This document shows, piece after piece, positions 15,199 through 24,398 of a DNA stretch of 35,776 nt. The translations under genes were made by a program, and so were the position numbers. This DNA comes from Gammaproteobacteria bacterium (GTDB taxonomy: Bacteria; Pseudomonadota; Gammaproteobacteria; Pseudomonadales; Azotimanducaceae). The notes under the pieces are model-generated. The model saw only the letters and a list, made by a program, of their open reading frames with translations. It searched no databases and was not told the DNA's origin. Positions within the stretch are counted from its first letter, which is position 1, and each line of letters opens with the position of its first letter. Location: contig VXSY01000050.1 in the NCBI GenBank assembly GCA_009837725.1, forward strand, positions 1 to 35,776, in the 5' to 3' direction.

Positions 15199-16293
15199 TC
15201 AGCGCGCCACGTCGTCCGCGTGAATCTGTGCCGGCAATTTCCTGCCCTGCATGAAGTCCACTATCAGCTTGGCCAACCGTCTGCCGGCGTCTTCCTGAAC
15301 GAAGTGGCCGGCGCCACGGATGGTGACGTTCTGGGGCCTCGGCACGCGGGAGAGAAAGTCAGCCTCGCGCCCCCTGGTGATGGGGTCCTCGTCCGTGAAG
15401 GCGACGAGAAACGGCTTGTCCCAGTTCTCGAGCACCGCCCAAGCCTGCTCGTTCTCGCGCAGTTGCGAAGGCACCAGATACGGCATGATCTGGGCTGCGG
15501 CCTTGTAGCGACGGTCGGGGAACGGTGCCTCGTAAGCGGCCAGCACCGCCTCGTCGCCACCCATCGTGGCCATGAGCCGCCCGATGGGCAGATCATCGAC
15601 GTGATAGCTGTATGCCACCCAGCGCGGAAACGTGATGTTGGACACTAGCTCCTCGAACGTCAGTTCTCCTTCCCACCACACCGCGAGCTTGAACAGCGGA
15701 TAGCCCACCCAGCCTTGGATGCCGGTCGCGGCGGGGAGCGCCGTGTTGGAAACCACCACCCGGGCGAAGCGATCCGGCTCGGTCGCCACGACGCGAAGGC
15801 CAATGAGCCCGCCCCAGTCCTGGCCGAAGAAGGTCGCCTCGGAAAGGTCGAGGGCCCGCGTCAGCGCTAGCATGTACTCCACTTGCATCGGATAGCTGTA
15901 GGCGTCCTCGTCCACAAACTTATCCGAGCGGCCAAACCCCACTAAATCTGGCGCAACCACCCGGTAGCCAGCCGCAGTGAACTCAGGAATCATCTTGCGG
16001 AAGAGATAGCTCCACGTCGGCTCGCCGTGGATGAGAAGCACCGTCTCGCCATCGTCGGGGCCCTCATCGACGTAGTGCAGCCGAATGTCGCCGACCTGCA
16101 GATAGTTCGGCGCATAGGGGAAGTCCTCAAGGTCGGCAAAGCGCGCCTCCGGCGTCCGCAACACCCCCGGGCGGACTTCCTCCGCCTGCCCGAGGCAAGT
16201 ACACAGCAGGGCCACCAACGCGAGCACGCCCTTGCCTGCGTGGCGGCAACGCGCTGCACGAACCACCAGGGTAGCGAAACTCGGCGTCGTCAT
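15199..16293 (-). CDS. Haloalkane dehalogenase-like alpha/beta hydrolase, exported
   Basis: The product is about 364 aa. HGEPTW (residues 89-94) forms the oxyanion region, GQDWGG carries the nucleophile D159, and its neighbour W160 is a halide-binding candidate. D301 or D303 (FTDEDP) is the probable acid and H330 (GAGHFVQED) the base. The HGEP and QDWGG pairing resembles subfamily I haloalkane dehalogenases such as DhlA; epoxide hydrolase is a less likely alternative. A basic N terminus followed by GVLALVALLCTCLGQA predicts a Sec signal, so the enzyme would work in the periplasm. ATG 16293 with GAGGGAG upstream is preferred over GTG 16302. Confidence 0.85.
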   Translation of the reverse strand: MTTPSFATLVVRAARCRHAGKGVLALVALLCTCLGQAEEVRPGVLRTPEARFADLEDFPYAPNYLQVGDIRLHYVDEGPDDGETVLLIHGEPTWSYLFRKMIPEFTAAGYRVVAPDLVGFGRSDKFVDEDAYSYPMQVEYMLALTRALDLSEATFFGQDWGGLIGLRVVATEPDRFARVVVSNTALPAATGIQGWVGYPLFKLAVWWEGELTFEELVSNITFPRWVAYSYHVDDLPIGRLMATMGGDEAVLAAYEAPFPDRRYKAAAQIMPYLVPSQLRENEQAWAVLENWDKPFLVAFTDEDPITRGREADFLSRVPRPQNVTIRGAGHFVQEDAGRRLAKLIVDFMQGRKLPAQIHADDVAR

Positions 16294-16384
16294 CCTGTGC
16301 ACTCCCTCACTTACTCAGAGCAGCCCCGCAGTGCCGCCAGAGTCCGAAAACCAGATGACCGATTGTAGTGCGGCGGAGATAGAC

Positions 16385-16567
16385 ACATGGACTGGCGTGC
16401 TGGGTGTCGCACGGCCACGAACGAGGGCCTGGTGGACGGGCCGAATCGGGGCTGACGATCACCGATCCACCTGCACGACCTCGTCCCGAGGGCTTGCGGC
16501 CGCATCCTCCGGCCATCGGTGTGCGAAATGTCTGCGGGAGTGTAGGACGGAATGTTTGTGTGTCGGG
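16385..16567. mobile_element. MITE-like element, truncated copy B
   Basis: The right half matches copy A closely. GTGCGAAATGTCTGCGGGAG is shared exactly, and the terminal part of the right inverted end differs at two positions. Similarity continues back through GGGGCTGACG to about ACGAACGAG. The left inverted end seen in copy A is missing or too degenerate to recognise. Confidence 0.5.
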
Positions 16568-16625
16568 CTCCGTGCTAGCCTGTTTGTTCTGTGACGCGTG
16601 CGTGCAAGCGCCCTGCGGCGCGTGT

Positions 16626-16644
16626 CGAGGGCGAGACGCCCTCG
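16626..16644. repeat. Hairpin upstream of metalloprotease, dispersed copy
   Basis: CGAGGGCG and CGCCCTCG pair around AGA. An almost identical block (TCGAGGGCGAGACGCCCTC) occurs at 32884-32902, just before the NUDIX gene. Both copies lie under 40 bp upstream of the start codons, so they could act in the leader RNA or be dispersed repeats. Confidence 0.5.
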
Positions 16645-16679
16645 CTCCATTGGGACGGGCATGAGGTTCCTCAGAGCGG

Positions 16680-19600
16680 ATGCAACCCATGAACAGAGTC
16701 ACCCGTAGCAGCTTCATCGCGCTGCTTGCGCTCGCCAGCGTGGGGGCGCCGGTGACGTGGGGAAATGGCGAAGAGCTGTATCTCGAGTGCCCGTGTCGCG
16801 TGGTGGGCACCGGGGAACGGCTTACGGTTGCCGCTGGCGTGCGGAGTTTTCGCGATACCAATAGCTCGCCGCTCAGGATCGTCGTTCGGGGGCGGCGACA
16901 TCCCGAGGAGAGTTGGAACTACGATCGGCTCGGTGTCGTTCAGGTCACCGACTCCGTGCCGGCGAATGGGCGCCTGGCGCGAAAAGCGTCGTCGACTCGG
17001 TTTGACGTCAACATCGCCGGCGAACGAACGCTTGAACTCGTGCTTGAGGAACTCGAGGGCGACGACTGGGTGGAGCAGGACCGGGCGCTGATGGAAGCGC
17101 CAGTGAATCCCGCCGGTCGGTTCCGGGTGGACGATCTCGACTATCTGAAAGACACCGATGGCGATGGTGTGGCCGACGCCAACGAGACGTTGCGCCGCAC
17201 CGACCCGGATGATTCGGAGTCGACGCCAGGCCGATCCACCATCGACGTGGTGGTTCTCTACAGCGTTGGCTACGAAGAGCAATACCGCAATCCCACCACC
17301 CGCATCGCGCACCTGTTCACAGTCGCCAACGAAATCGTCGACACCAGCGGAATCGACATGCTTTCGGGTGGTGGGCGTGGCTCCCGTCGAGATCGAGGAC
17401 GAGGAAAACTCGTCGAGCCGAGTGGATGTGTCAACGGTGCGGCTGGCTGCGGAACGGCACGCCGCCGACGTGACCGTGGTGTTCCGCTCAAGCCCCGCCG
17501 ATGTGGGTTCCTGCGGCTGGTCGCCGGTGGGTGCCTACCGCAGTCGCGGGCACTTCGGCGCCGAGGAACTGCAAGTGCTCTCCGGCTGGTACGCCACGGT
17601 AGTCGGTCGCTGTTCCGGCCGCACGCTGGCGCACGAACTCGGCCACTTGATGGGGCTGCACCACTCCGTGTGGCAGGACGATTTTGGCACTTGGCGCTGG
17701 TCTCGGGGCTACGGCGTGGAGGGTGACTTCCACACCACCATGTCTTACGGCAGCGGCGGCGTCAGCATCCCCGTGTTCTCCAATCCCGAACTGAACTGCA
17801 CGGGTCTCCTGCAGGAAGAGAAGCCGTGCGGTGCCGAGCTCGACGAGGTGGACGCTTCCGACTCCACGACCAGCCTCGACGCCGTTCGCTTCCTCATCGC
17901 CGCCCATCGCAAGGGGCTTCCAGATGCCGACCGCGACGGCTTCGTCGACCCCGTGGACGCCATGCCCGACGACGCCGACGAATGGTGGGACACCGACGGC
18001 GACGGCACCGGCGACAACGCCGACCTCGATGACGACAACGACGGTCGCAACGATGTCATAGACGCGTTCCCTCGCGACGCATCGGAGACCCTCGACACCG
18101 ACGGCGACGGTGTCGGCAACAACGCGGACCCATTCCCCGAAGATGCGAGCGAAACGGCCGACACGGATGGCGACGGCGTGGGCGACAACGCCGACGCCTT
18201 TCCCGAAGACCCCGACGAATCTGTCGATAGCGATGGTGACGGCGTAGGCGACAACGCGGATGCATTCCCTCTGGACGCCACCGAGTTCGCCGACACCGAT
18301 GGCGACGAGGCCGGCGACCGGGCAGATCCGGACGCCGACGGCGACGGTGTTGAGGACGCACTGGACCTGTTCCCAGCAGATGCCGCGCGGTCTGAGCTCG
18401 CGTCCTGGCTGTTCATAGGTGAGCAGGAGGGCGACTTGCTGGGCACGGGCCTCGCCGGTGACGACAGCACCTTCGTGGTGACCGCCCCGGGATTCGATGC
18501 TAACGCGGCCAAGGATGCCGGAGCCGTCTATCTTCTTGCCAAATCGGACCTTGCCGCGCTCGATGCCGCCGACGGCACCGCCGATCGCCGCATTCACCTG
18601 CAACACGTCGAGTCAAGCGACGCCTCTTGGCGCATCGAGGGGGCCGCGGCGGGTGCCGAGGCCGGCGCCAGCGTCGCGGGCGCCGGCGACATGGACGGCG
18701 ATGACATCGCCGACGTGCTGATTGGCACACCGGGACAACGATGCGCATCCGGCGGGCGCGATTGCGGCGGCCTCGTTTTCGTCTCGGGCACAGACCTGCC
18801 GGCCGCCGACGCCGCCGATGGCAGCACCGACCGCACCGTGTCGCTCGCCGAGATTGGCGCCGAAGGCGCATCCTGGATGATTCGCGGCGCCACCACCCGG
18901 AGCCGCTTCGGCGCCAGCGTTGCGTTCGCGGGAACCGGCGACGACGGCAACTTCGACATGCTCGTCGGCGCCCCGGCCCGCACCGATGCCGCGCCAAGGC
19001 GGGCTCCCGGCACCGCCTATGCGCTCTCCACAGAGCGACTTGCCGCCGCCGACGCCGCCGACGGCGACACCGACGGCAGCATCGGAGTCGACACTCTTGT
19101 AGGCGAGCGAGGCAACTGGCAACTCACGGGCGAGGCGCGTGGAGACGCCGCAGGGTCTGGCGTGGCCTTCGTGCCGGACATCGACGGCGATGGCGAGCCG
19201 GAAGCGTTGATCGGTGCATCCCATCGGGTTGCAGACGGTCGCGCCGAGGCCGGCGCCGCCTATCTCGTATCGAGTCTTGGCCTCAGCGATGCCGATGCGG
19301 CCGACGGCAACGCAGATCGCTCCATCAGGCTAGGCCGCGTGGCCAAAATTTCCGGCTCCTGGAAGCTCACCGGCGAAGCGAGCCGCGACCGTGCTGGGGG
19401 CACGGTTTCCGCGGCCACGCACATCGATGCCGGCGTGTGGCTGCTGGCCGGCCGCCACATCGTCGCGGCGGCAGACCTCGCCTCCGCAGACGCCGGCGAC
19501 GGCACCGTCGACGGCGAAATCGACCTCGGTCGGGTGACATGGCGACCGAATTCCTGGGAGTTGCCGCGTGGAGGCCGCTACTGGCTTGCAGACGAACTGT

Positions 19601-22338
19601 ATGGGGACGGCCATCCCGTGGTCATTACGGCACGGCCTTGGGGTTTTGGAACCGTGTGGCTGATGTCTGGCGCAAGGCTCGACGCCGCCGACGGCGTGGA
19701 TGATCTCGACGGCCTTGTCGATCCCACCGGTGCGCTGGCGCGAGAACACTCATGGCGAGTGCGCGGGGCCCGCTCTACGGATCGCTTGGGCAGCATGGTC
19801 GCGCCGATTGGCGATGTGGACGGCGATGGCTCGAACGACCTGTTGCTTGGTGCCCCCGGTGGCGCAGACAGCTTCGGCCCAGGGCTTGCCTATCTGTTGC
19901 TGGCGGCGGACTTGCCGGCCCTCGACCGCGCCGACCGCAAGCACAATCGAGCAGTGCATCTTGGCAACTTCGCCGGCGACACGGACGGCGACGGCATAGG
20001 CAACCCGCTCGATGTGGACGACGATGGCGACGGCGTTCCCGATGTTTCCGACGCTTTTCCCCTCGACCCGACGGAATGGAGCGACCTCGACGGCGACTTC
20101 GTCGGCGACGAGGCGGACGTCTTTCCCGACAACGTCGCCGAAGCATTCGACACCGACGGCGACGGCATCGGCGACAACGCCGACACGGATGACGACGGCG
20201 ACGGCATCGCCGATGCAGACGATCCGCGCCCTCGCGACACGGACGACGACGGCTTGCCGAACCGCATCGATCCCGACGACGACAACGACGGCGTGGTGGA
20301 TTCGGAGGACGATCTGCCCCTCAACGCTAGCGAAAGCGTCGACACCGACGGCGACGGCCGCGGCAACCGCGCCGATACGGACGACGACAACGACGGCGTT
20401 CGCGATGCTGACGACGCCTTCCCCCTCGATGCCAGCGAAACCGTCGACAGCGACGGCGACGGCGTGGGCGACAACGCCGACGCCTTCCCGCAAGACGCCG
20501 CCGAACAGGCAGACACCGATGGCGACGGCGTTGGCGACAATGCCGACACCGACGACGATGGCGACGGCATTCCGGATGCGACGGATGCCTTCCCCCTCGA
20601 CGCAGACGCGACCCGCGACGCGGATGGCGATGGCGTGGCCAACGGCCGCGACGCCTTCCCGCGTGACGCCACAGAGTGGCGCGACGCCGACGCCGATGGC
20701 GTGGGCGACAACGCAGATACCGACGACGACAACGATGGCGTGAACGATGACGAGGACGTGTTTCCTTACGACCCCACCCGAACGTCGTTCACGTCCTATC
20801 GCTTCGAGCCGGAAGCCGGCAACGACCGGCTCGGCGTGAGCGTCGCCTCCGCCGGCGACTTGGACGGCGACGGCCGGCCGGAAGTGCTGCTCGGCGCATC
20901 GATGCACGACGAGTGGGGCGCGGTCTATGTCCTCTCCAGCCAAGACCTCGCAAGTGCCGATGCGGCCGATGGCGAGCGCGACGGACGCGTCGATGTCTCC
21001 CGCATCGCGGCGCAGCCAAACTCGTGGAAGCTCGTCGGCGAAGACGGCCTTGCGGCGGGAAGCGCGCTCGCGCCGGTGGGCGACCTCGATGGCGACGGCG
21101 TGGGCGAGTTTGGGGTGGGGGCGGCCGAACTCGTGGGCGGCGTGTATCTGGTATCTGCTGCCAATCTCGCCGCCGCCGACGCCGCCGATGGTGCGGCCGA
21201 CGGCGAGGTCAACATGGGCGAGCTCACCGAACGCACCGGGTCCTGGAAACTCACCGGGGCCTGGGGCGCCTGCATGGGGTGCAGTCTGGTCGATGTTCCT
21301 GGCGCACACCTGATGATCGGCCAGCCTGGGCGGGGAGTGGGAGACGAACCCGGCACGACGCATCTCATCGCCTCACCGGGGCTGGCCGCACTCGACGGCA
21401 ACGACGGCGATGCCGATGGCGAAATCTCAATGTCGAACCATGTCACGCGGCGCTTTGTCGGCGAACGCGAACGCGACTCGGCCGGCAACTCCTTGAGTTC
21501 TGCGGACTTCGATGGCGACGGCGAGGCGGACGTGGTCATCGCGGCGTTCGGCTTCGACGCCGACCGGCGCAACAGCGGCGCGGTCTATCTGGTCGGCAGC
21601 CGCGACTTTTCCGCCAGTCGGATCGAGCTTGGCGCCATCGCCGACGACACCCATTCATGGAAGATCGTCGGCAAGGCTGGCGGCGAGCACGTCGGCCAGG
21701 GCGTTGCGACCGGCGATGTGGACGGCGACGGCCATCCAGACCTCGTCTTCACGCAAGACAGCGGTGCGGTCGCCAACGTGGTTCTTGGCACCCGCGCCAA
21801 CCTCGCCCGGCTCGACCGCGCCGACGGCGAGCGCGACGGCGTGATCGTCAGCAAGAACGTCGGCACCCGCCCAGGAAGCTGGCGCATCACCCGTTCTCGC
21901 GACTGGTTCGCCCCCCGCGTGGTGAACGGCCACATCGCCACCATCGAGTTCGATGGTGATGGCTTTGCGGACCTGTTGGTGGGCCTGAACGATGAGTTCA
22001 CTTCCGGCGCCGCGCCGTTCGCCCGCGCCTACCTCGTCTCCGCGGCTGCCGTGGTTGCCAAACCACCAGGCGAACTGCCGGTTGCGGATTTGGTGAAGGA
22101 AGGCGCGGCCTATGCACTGTCCGAACCCTTCGACAGCGAATACGGCGAGGCAACCGTGGCGAGCGCCGGCGACACCGACGGCGATGGCCTCACCGACTTC
22201 CTCATCGGCGTGAGCTGGTGGAACACCGCCGGCACCGCATACCTCGTCAGCGCCGCCGACCTCCCCCACCTCGACGCCGCCGACGGCAGAAGGGACCACC
22301 GCATCGACCTATCCCGAATCGTCACGCCCCGGCCTTGA
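16680..22338 (+). CDS. Secreted reprolysin-like metalloprotease with TSP3 and FG-GAP repeats, +1 frameshift
   Basis: Two overlapping frames make one protein of about 1880 aa once a shift near 17361 is bridged. The first frame is open from 16680 to 17726 and the second carries on to 22338. From ATG 16689 there is a Sec signal (SFIALLALASVGAPV) and a beta-rich prodomain. The catalytic domain carries HELGHLMGLHH (H315 onward), the zinc site of metzincins, and a Met-turn TTMSYG (M351). Next come a Ca-binding TSP3 block, seven FG-GAP-like units, a second TSP3 block and seven more units. The predicted role is a large extracellular Ca-stabilised peptidase. If the shift is real and unbypassed, the first frame yields only 348 aa without the zinc site, and the gene is inactive. 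Confidence 0.85.
17355..17372 (+). other. Frameshift point in metalloprotease
   Basis: The zero frame reads GAC ATG CTT TCG GGT, and the conserved sequence resumes as TTT CGG GTG GTG GGC (FRVVG) one base later. It is equivalent to one extra base, or to +1 slippage on CTT. It is most simply a sequencing or assembly error or a recent mutation. Confidence 0.75.
17920..18396 (+). repeat. Thrombospondin type 3 repeat block 1 (coding)
   Basis: This encodes repeated DTDGDGVGDNADAFPEDxxE-type units of about 20-24 residues. The Asp/Gly/Asn loops bind Ca. The DNA is correspondingly repetitive (GACACCGATGGCGACGGC). It links the peptidase domain to the first set of propeller units. Confidence 0.85.
18397..19977 (+). 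repeat. First set of seven FG-GAP-like units (coding)
   Basis: Seven units of about 70-85 residues share the pattern sWk(l/i)xGe...G.sva..gDvDGDG..d.LiGaP...a.YLvs...L.aaDaADG.. . The number and pattern fit a seven-bladed integrin-alpha-like beta-propeller. Units four and five have lost most of the DxDGDG Ca loop. Confidence 0.75.
19978..20785 (+). repeat. Thrombospondin type 3 repeat block 2 (coding)
   Basis: This is longer than block 1, with about a dozen DxDxDG loops, many doubled as DTDDDGDG or DTDDDNDG. It separates the two sets of seven propeller-like units, probably as a rigid Ca-dependent stalk. Confidence 0.85.
20786..22310 (+). repeat. Second set of seven FG-GAP-like units (coding)
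   Basis: Seven units follow the same pattern as the first set, starting SYRFEPEAGNDRLGVSVASAGD and ending DTDGDGLTDFLIGVSW. The third unit lacks the Ca loop (it has GACMGCSL). A second seven-bladed propeller is the simplest reading. Confidence 0.75.
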
Positions 22339-22339
22339 A

Positions 22340-22354
22340 GACCCCGAGGGGGTC
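22340..22354 (+). terminator. Hairpin after the metalloprotease
   Basis: GACCCC and GGGGTC pair around GAG, starting two bases after the stop codon at 22336-22338. There is no T tract. The rest of the 103-bp convergent gap contains one inverted copy of GGATGCCTTCCC (22422-22433). Confidence 0.4.
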
Positions 22355-22441
22355 CGGAGTCGCCATCCCGGTGAAGACGGCGAGGCGCTGACGCCAAAGG
22401 AACAGGGTTGAAGGCCTCGGAGGGAAGGCATCCTGTTGACG

Positions 22442-24265
22442 CTACAGGGCCTGATTCTCCATCTGTGGGTGTTGTGGGGGGAACAGCACAGGCAGGAGGC
22501 GCTTGGCGTCGCCGCATACCGCAATCCCGTTTTCGGCCACGATCTCCGCCGGGTCCTCCGTGCCGAGCAGCAATTGGGCGATTGCTTGGTTGCCGGCGAT
22601 GCCGTTGCCACCGGTGGCGCCTAGGTGGACCTGCACAGTGCCGTTCTGCACCGCCAGCGTGACCGCCTCTTCAGTACCGTCCGCTCGAAGCTCGAGGGCC
22701 AGCGTTCCCTGCCAATCCGACAGTTCCGACGCCAGCAGTCGCTCGTGCAGCATGGGTGCGAGCTTAGTCATCGTGGACTTCAGGTCGACGATCTTCAGCA
22801 GATACCAACGCGCCTTGCCGAGTCGCGTGCCGGTCGTGAGTCGACAGGAGCTCATCTGGCGCAACTGCACACCGACTGGGCTCTTGTAGTGCAGTCGGTC
22901 GAACAGCAGTTCCTCGCAGCCTAGACCGTCCGCGGTGGAACGCAGCGCCGTCAGACACGTGCCCGCATCGCCCGCCACCTCGTCCACCCAGAGGCAACCA
23001 TCCGACTCCGGATCGACGCTGACATAGCCTCGCGTGTCACCTCCGGTGTCCCAGCGATAGGTCTTGAACAGGCCCGGGTGCTTGTTCAGACGGTAGGTGG
23101 GCCGCTGCACGGTTCCGGTCAGGCCACTGTGTGTGGCGTTGTAGGCTGTCGCGAGGTCGTCGCGATGGACGGCATCGACGCGCTCAAGACCAGGCGCGGC
23201 GCCCGCTGGCAGGTCGGCCGTGGCTACGCGCCAAGTTAGCGCGCGCCAACCCCGCGTGAACCCTTGGCGCAGCCAGAGGGCGTCGTCGTCGAAGGTGACG
23301 GCAAGGTCGTAGCCGGCCTCCCGCATCGCCCCAACCGCAGCCGCTGCCGTCTGCTCGAGGATCTCGCCGCGTTGGACGGCAATGTCGGGATGCACCACGT
23401 CGCCGTTGACGCCGGCGGCGCGCACTTCCGCCGTGCCAACACGCATCGTCAGGTCGTAGGCGTTGAGCGCTGCGACGACGCGTTCGACATTGTCGCCATC
23501 GCGGGCGAAGGCCACGCGTGACACGTTCCAGTCGGCGTGGCTGTCCGCGAGCCGACCGGCACGCCACTGGCCGCGCGCGGGATGATCCTCCGCCTCGAAG
23601 AGGTTGTAGATGGCCGCTGCATCTTCGGACGGGTCTGGGGACGCGAGGCGCAGGACACGATCGGCGAAGCGTGCATCGCGCGAAGGGCGGTTCGTTTCCA
23701 GAAACTGTTTGGCCATGCCAGACATGCTCCTTCGGAGTTTGGGTTTCGCGTCGTGCAAGCGCTTTTTCACCGTGGTCAGCGGCAGATCGAGGAAGGTCGC
23801 CACCTGACGGCCCGAGCGCTGGCCGATGTAGCAGAGCGACACCACCTCACGCTGGCCTGCCGGCAACGAACCGATGGCCTTGCCGACAAGGCGGGCGATC
23901 TCGGCCTGCTCTGCCGCCATCGGGGGCTCCATGCCATCGGCCGTCAGACGCTCGTCTTCTTCCGCCAGCGACTCGGCGACGGGTCGGCAGCGGCGCAGGC
24001 GATCGCAGTGCTTGAACACCACGGTGCGCAGCCAACTGACGAACGCCTCCGGATGCCGCAGCGTCGGCAGCTTGCGGAAGGCGTCGAGAAACGCCTCCTG
24101 CGCCGCGTCCTCAGCAAGGTGATAGTCGCCAAGCAGGGAGAAGGCGTAGCCAACCGCCATGTCCTGGAACCGCACGACGAGGCCGTGAAACGCGCCAAGC
24201 TCACCCGCTTGCGCCCGCTTCACCTCCGTCGCCAACGATTCGTGGTCAATCTTGGATGGCTGCAT
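22442..24265 (-). CDS. ECF sigma factor fused to Eis-like GNAT/SCP2 acetyltransferase
   Basis: The product is 607 aa. Sigma region 2 is at about residues 20-95 (LLGDYHLAEDAAQEAFLDAFRKL). Region 4 is at about 120-180 (SLPAGQREVVSLCYIGQRSGRQVATFLDLPLTT). The remaining 400 residues match the length and layout of mycobacterial Eis. A GNAT domain has RVGTAEVRAAGVNGDVVHP and ALWLRQGFTRGW, a second GNAT half has YNATHSGLTGTVQRPTYRL, and an SCP2-like end has LLLGTEDPAE and LFPPQHPQ. Eis acetylates amines, including aminoglycosides. A sigma factor carrying a whole such enzyme could couple metabolite sensing to transcription. ATG 24265 is preferred over an upstream extension to 24343. No anti-sigma gene is adjacent. 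Confidence 0.85.
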   Translation of the reverse strand: MQPSKIDHESLATEVKRAQAGELGAFHGLVVRFQDMAVGYAFSLLGDYHLAEDAAQEAFLDAFRKLPTLRHPEAFVSWLRTVVFKHCDRLRRCRPVAESLAEEDERLTADGMEPPMAAEQAEIARLVGKAIGSLPAGQREVVSLCYIGQRSGRQVATFLDLPLTTVKKRLHDAKPKLRRSMSGMAKQFLETNRPSRDARFADRVLRLASPDPSEDAAAIYNLFEAEDHPARGQWRAGRLADSHADWNVSRVAFARDGDNVERVVAALNAYDLTMRVGTAEVRAAGVNGDVVHPDIAVQRGEILEQTAAAAVGAMREAGYDLAVTFDDDALWLRQGFTRGWRALTWRVATADLPAGAAPGLERVDAVHRDDLATAYNATHSGLTGTVQRPTYRLNKHPGLFKTYRWDTGGDTRGYVSVDPESDGCLWVDEVAGDAGTCLTALRSTADGLGCEELLFDRLHYKSPVGVQLRQMSSCRLTTGTRLGKARWYLLKIVDLKSTMTKLAPMLHERLLASELSDWQGTLALELRADGTEEAVTLAVQNGTVQVHLGATGGNGIAGNQAIAQLLLGTEDPAEIVAENGIAVCGDAKRLLPVLFPPQHPQMENQAL

Positions 24266-24398
24266 CGCTGCCCTGACTCTCCGTTTCCATTGCTTGCCCG
24301 GCAAAGACCCACGCCGTGCGCAAATGGATACTCGCATTTGCATCCAGGCCGTCAGACGACGTCCTTCTACTGCTGGACTCGGCCTCCCCTTGCGGGCG

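Larger units (their letters stand above)
16303..16679. other. Intergenic region with repeat copy B and hairpin
   Basis: These 377 bp between the divergent dehalogenase and metalloprotease genes contain no credible gene. They hold a 5'-truncated copy of the MITE-like element (about 16385-16567) and an 8-bp hairpin at 16626-16644. Promoters for both genes must lie here, but I find no convincing pair of boxes. Confidence 0.6.

Noticed and set aside
17920-20785. Regular DNA repeats that could suggest a CRISPR or minisatellite
   Set aside because: The periodicity is of codons for TSP3 loops and is in frame; there are no unique spacers.
19750-21363. Antisense open frame of 537 codons, Val-rich
   Set aside because: It mirrors the Asp/Gly repeats of the metalloprotease (GAC/GGC read as GTC/GCC) and is low complexity.
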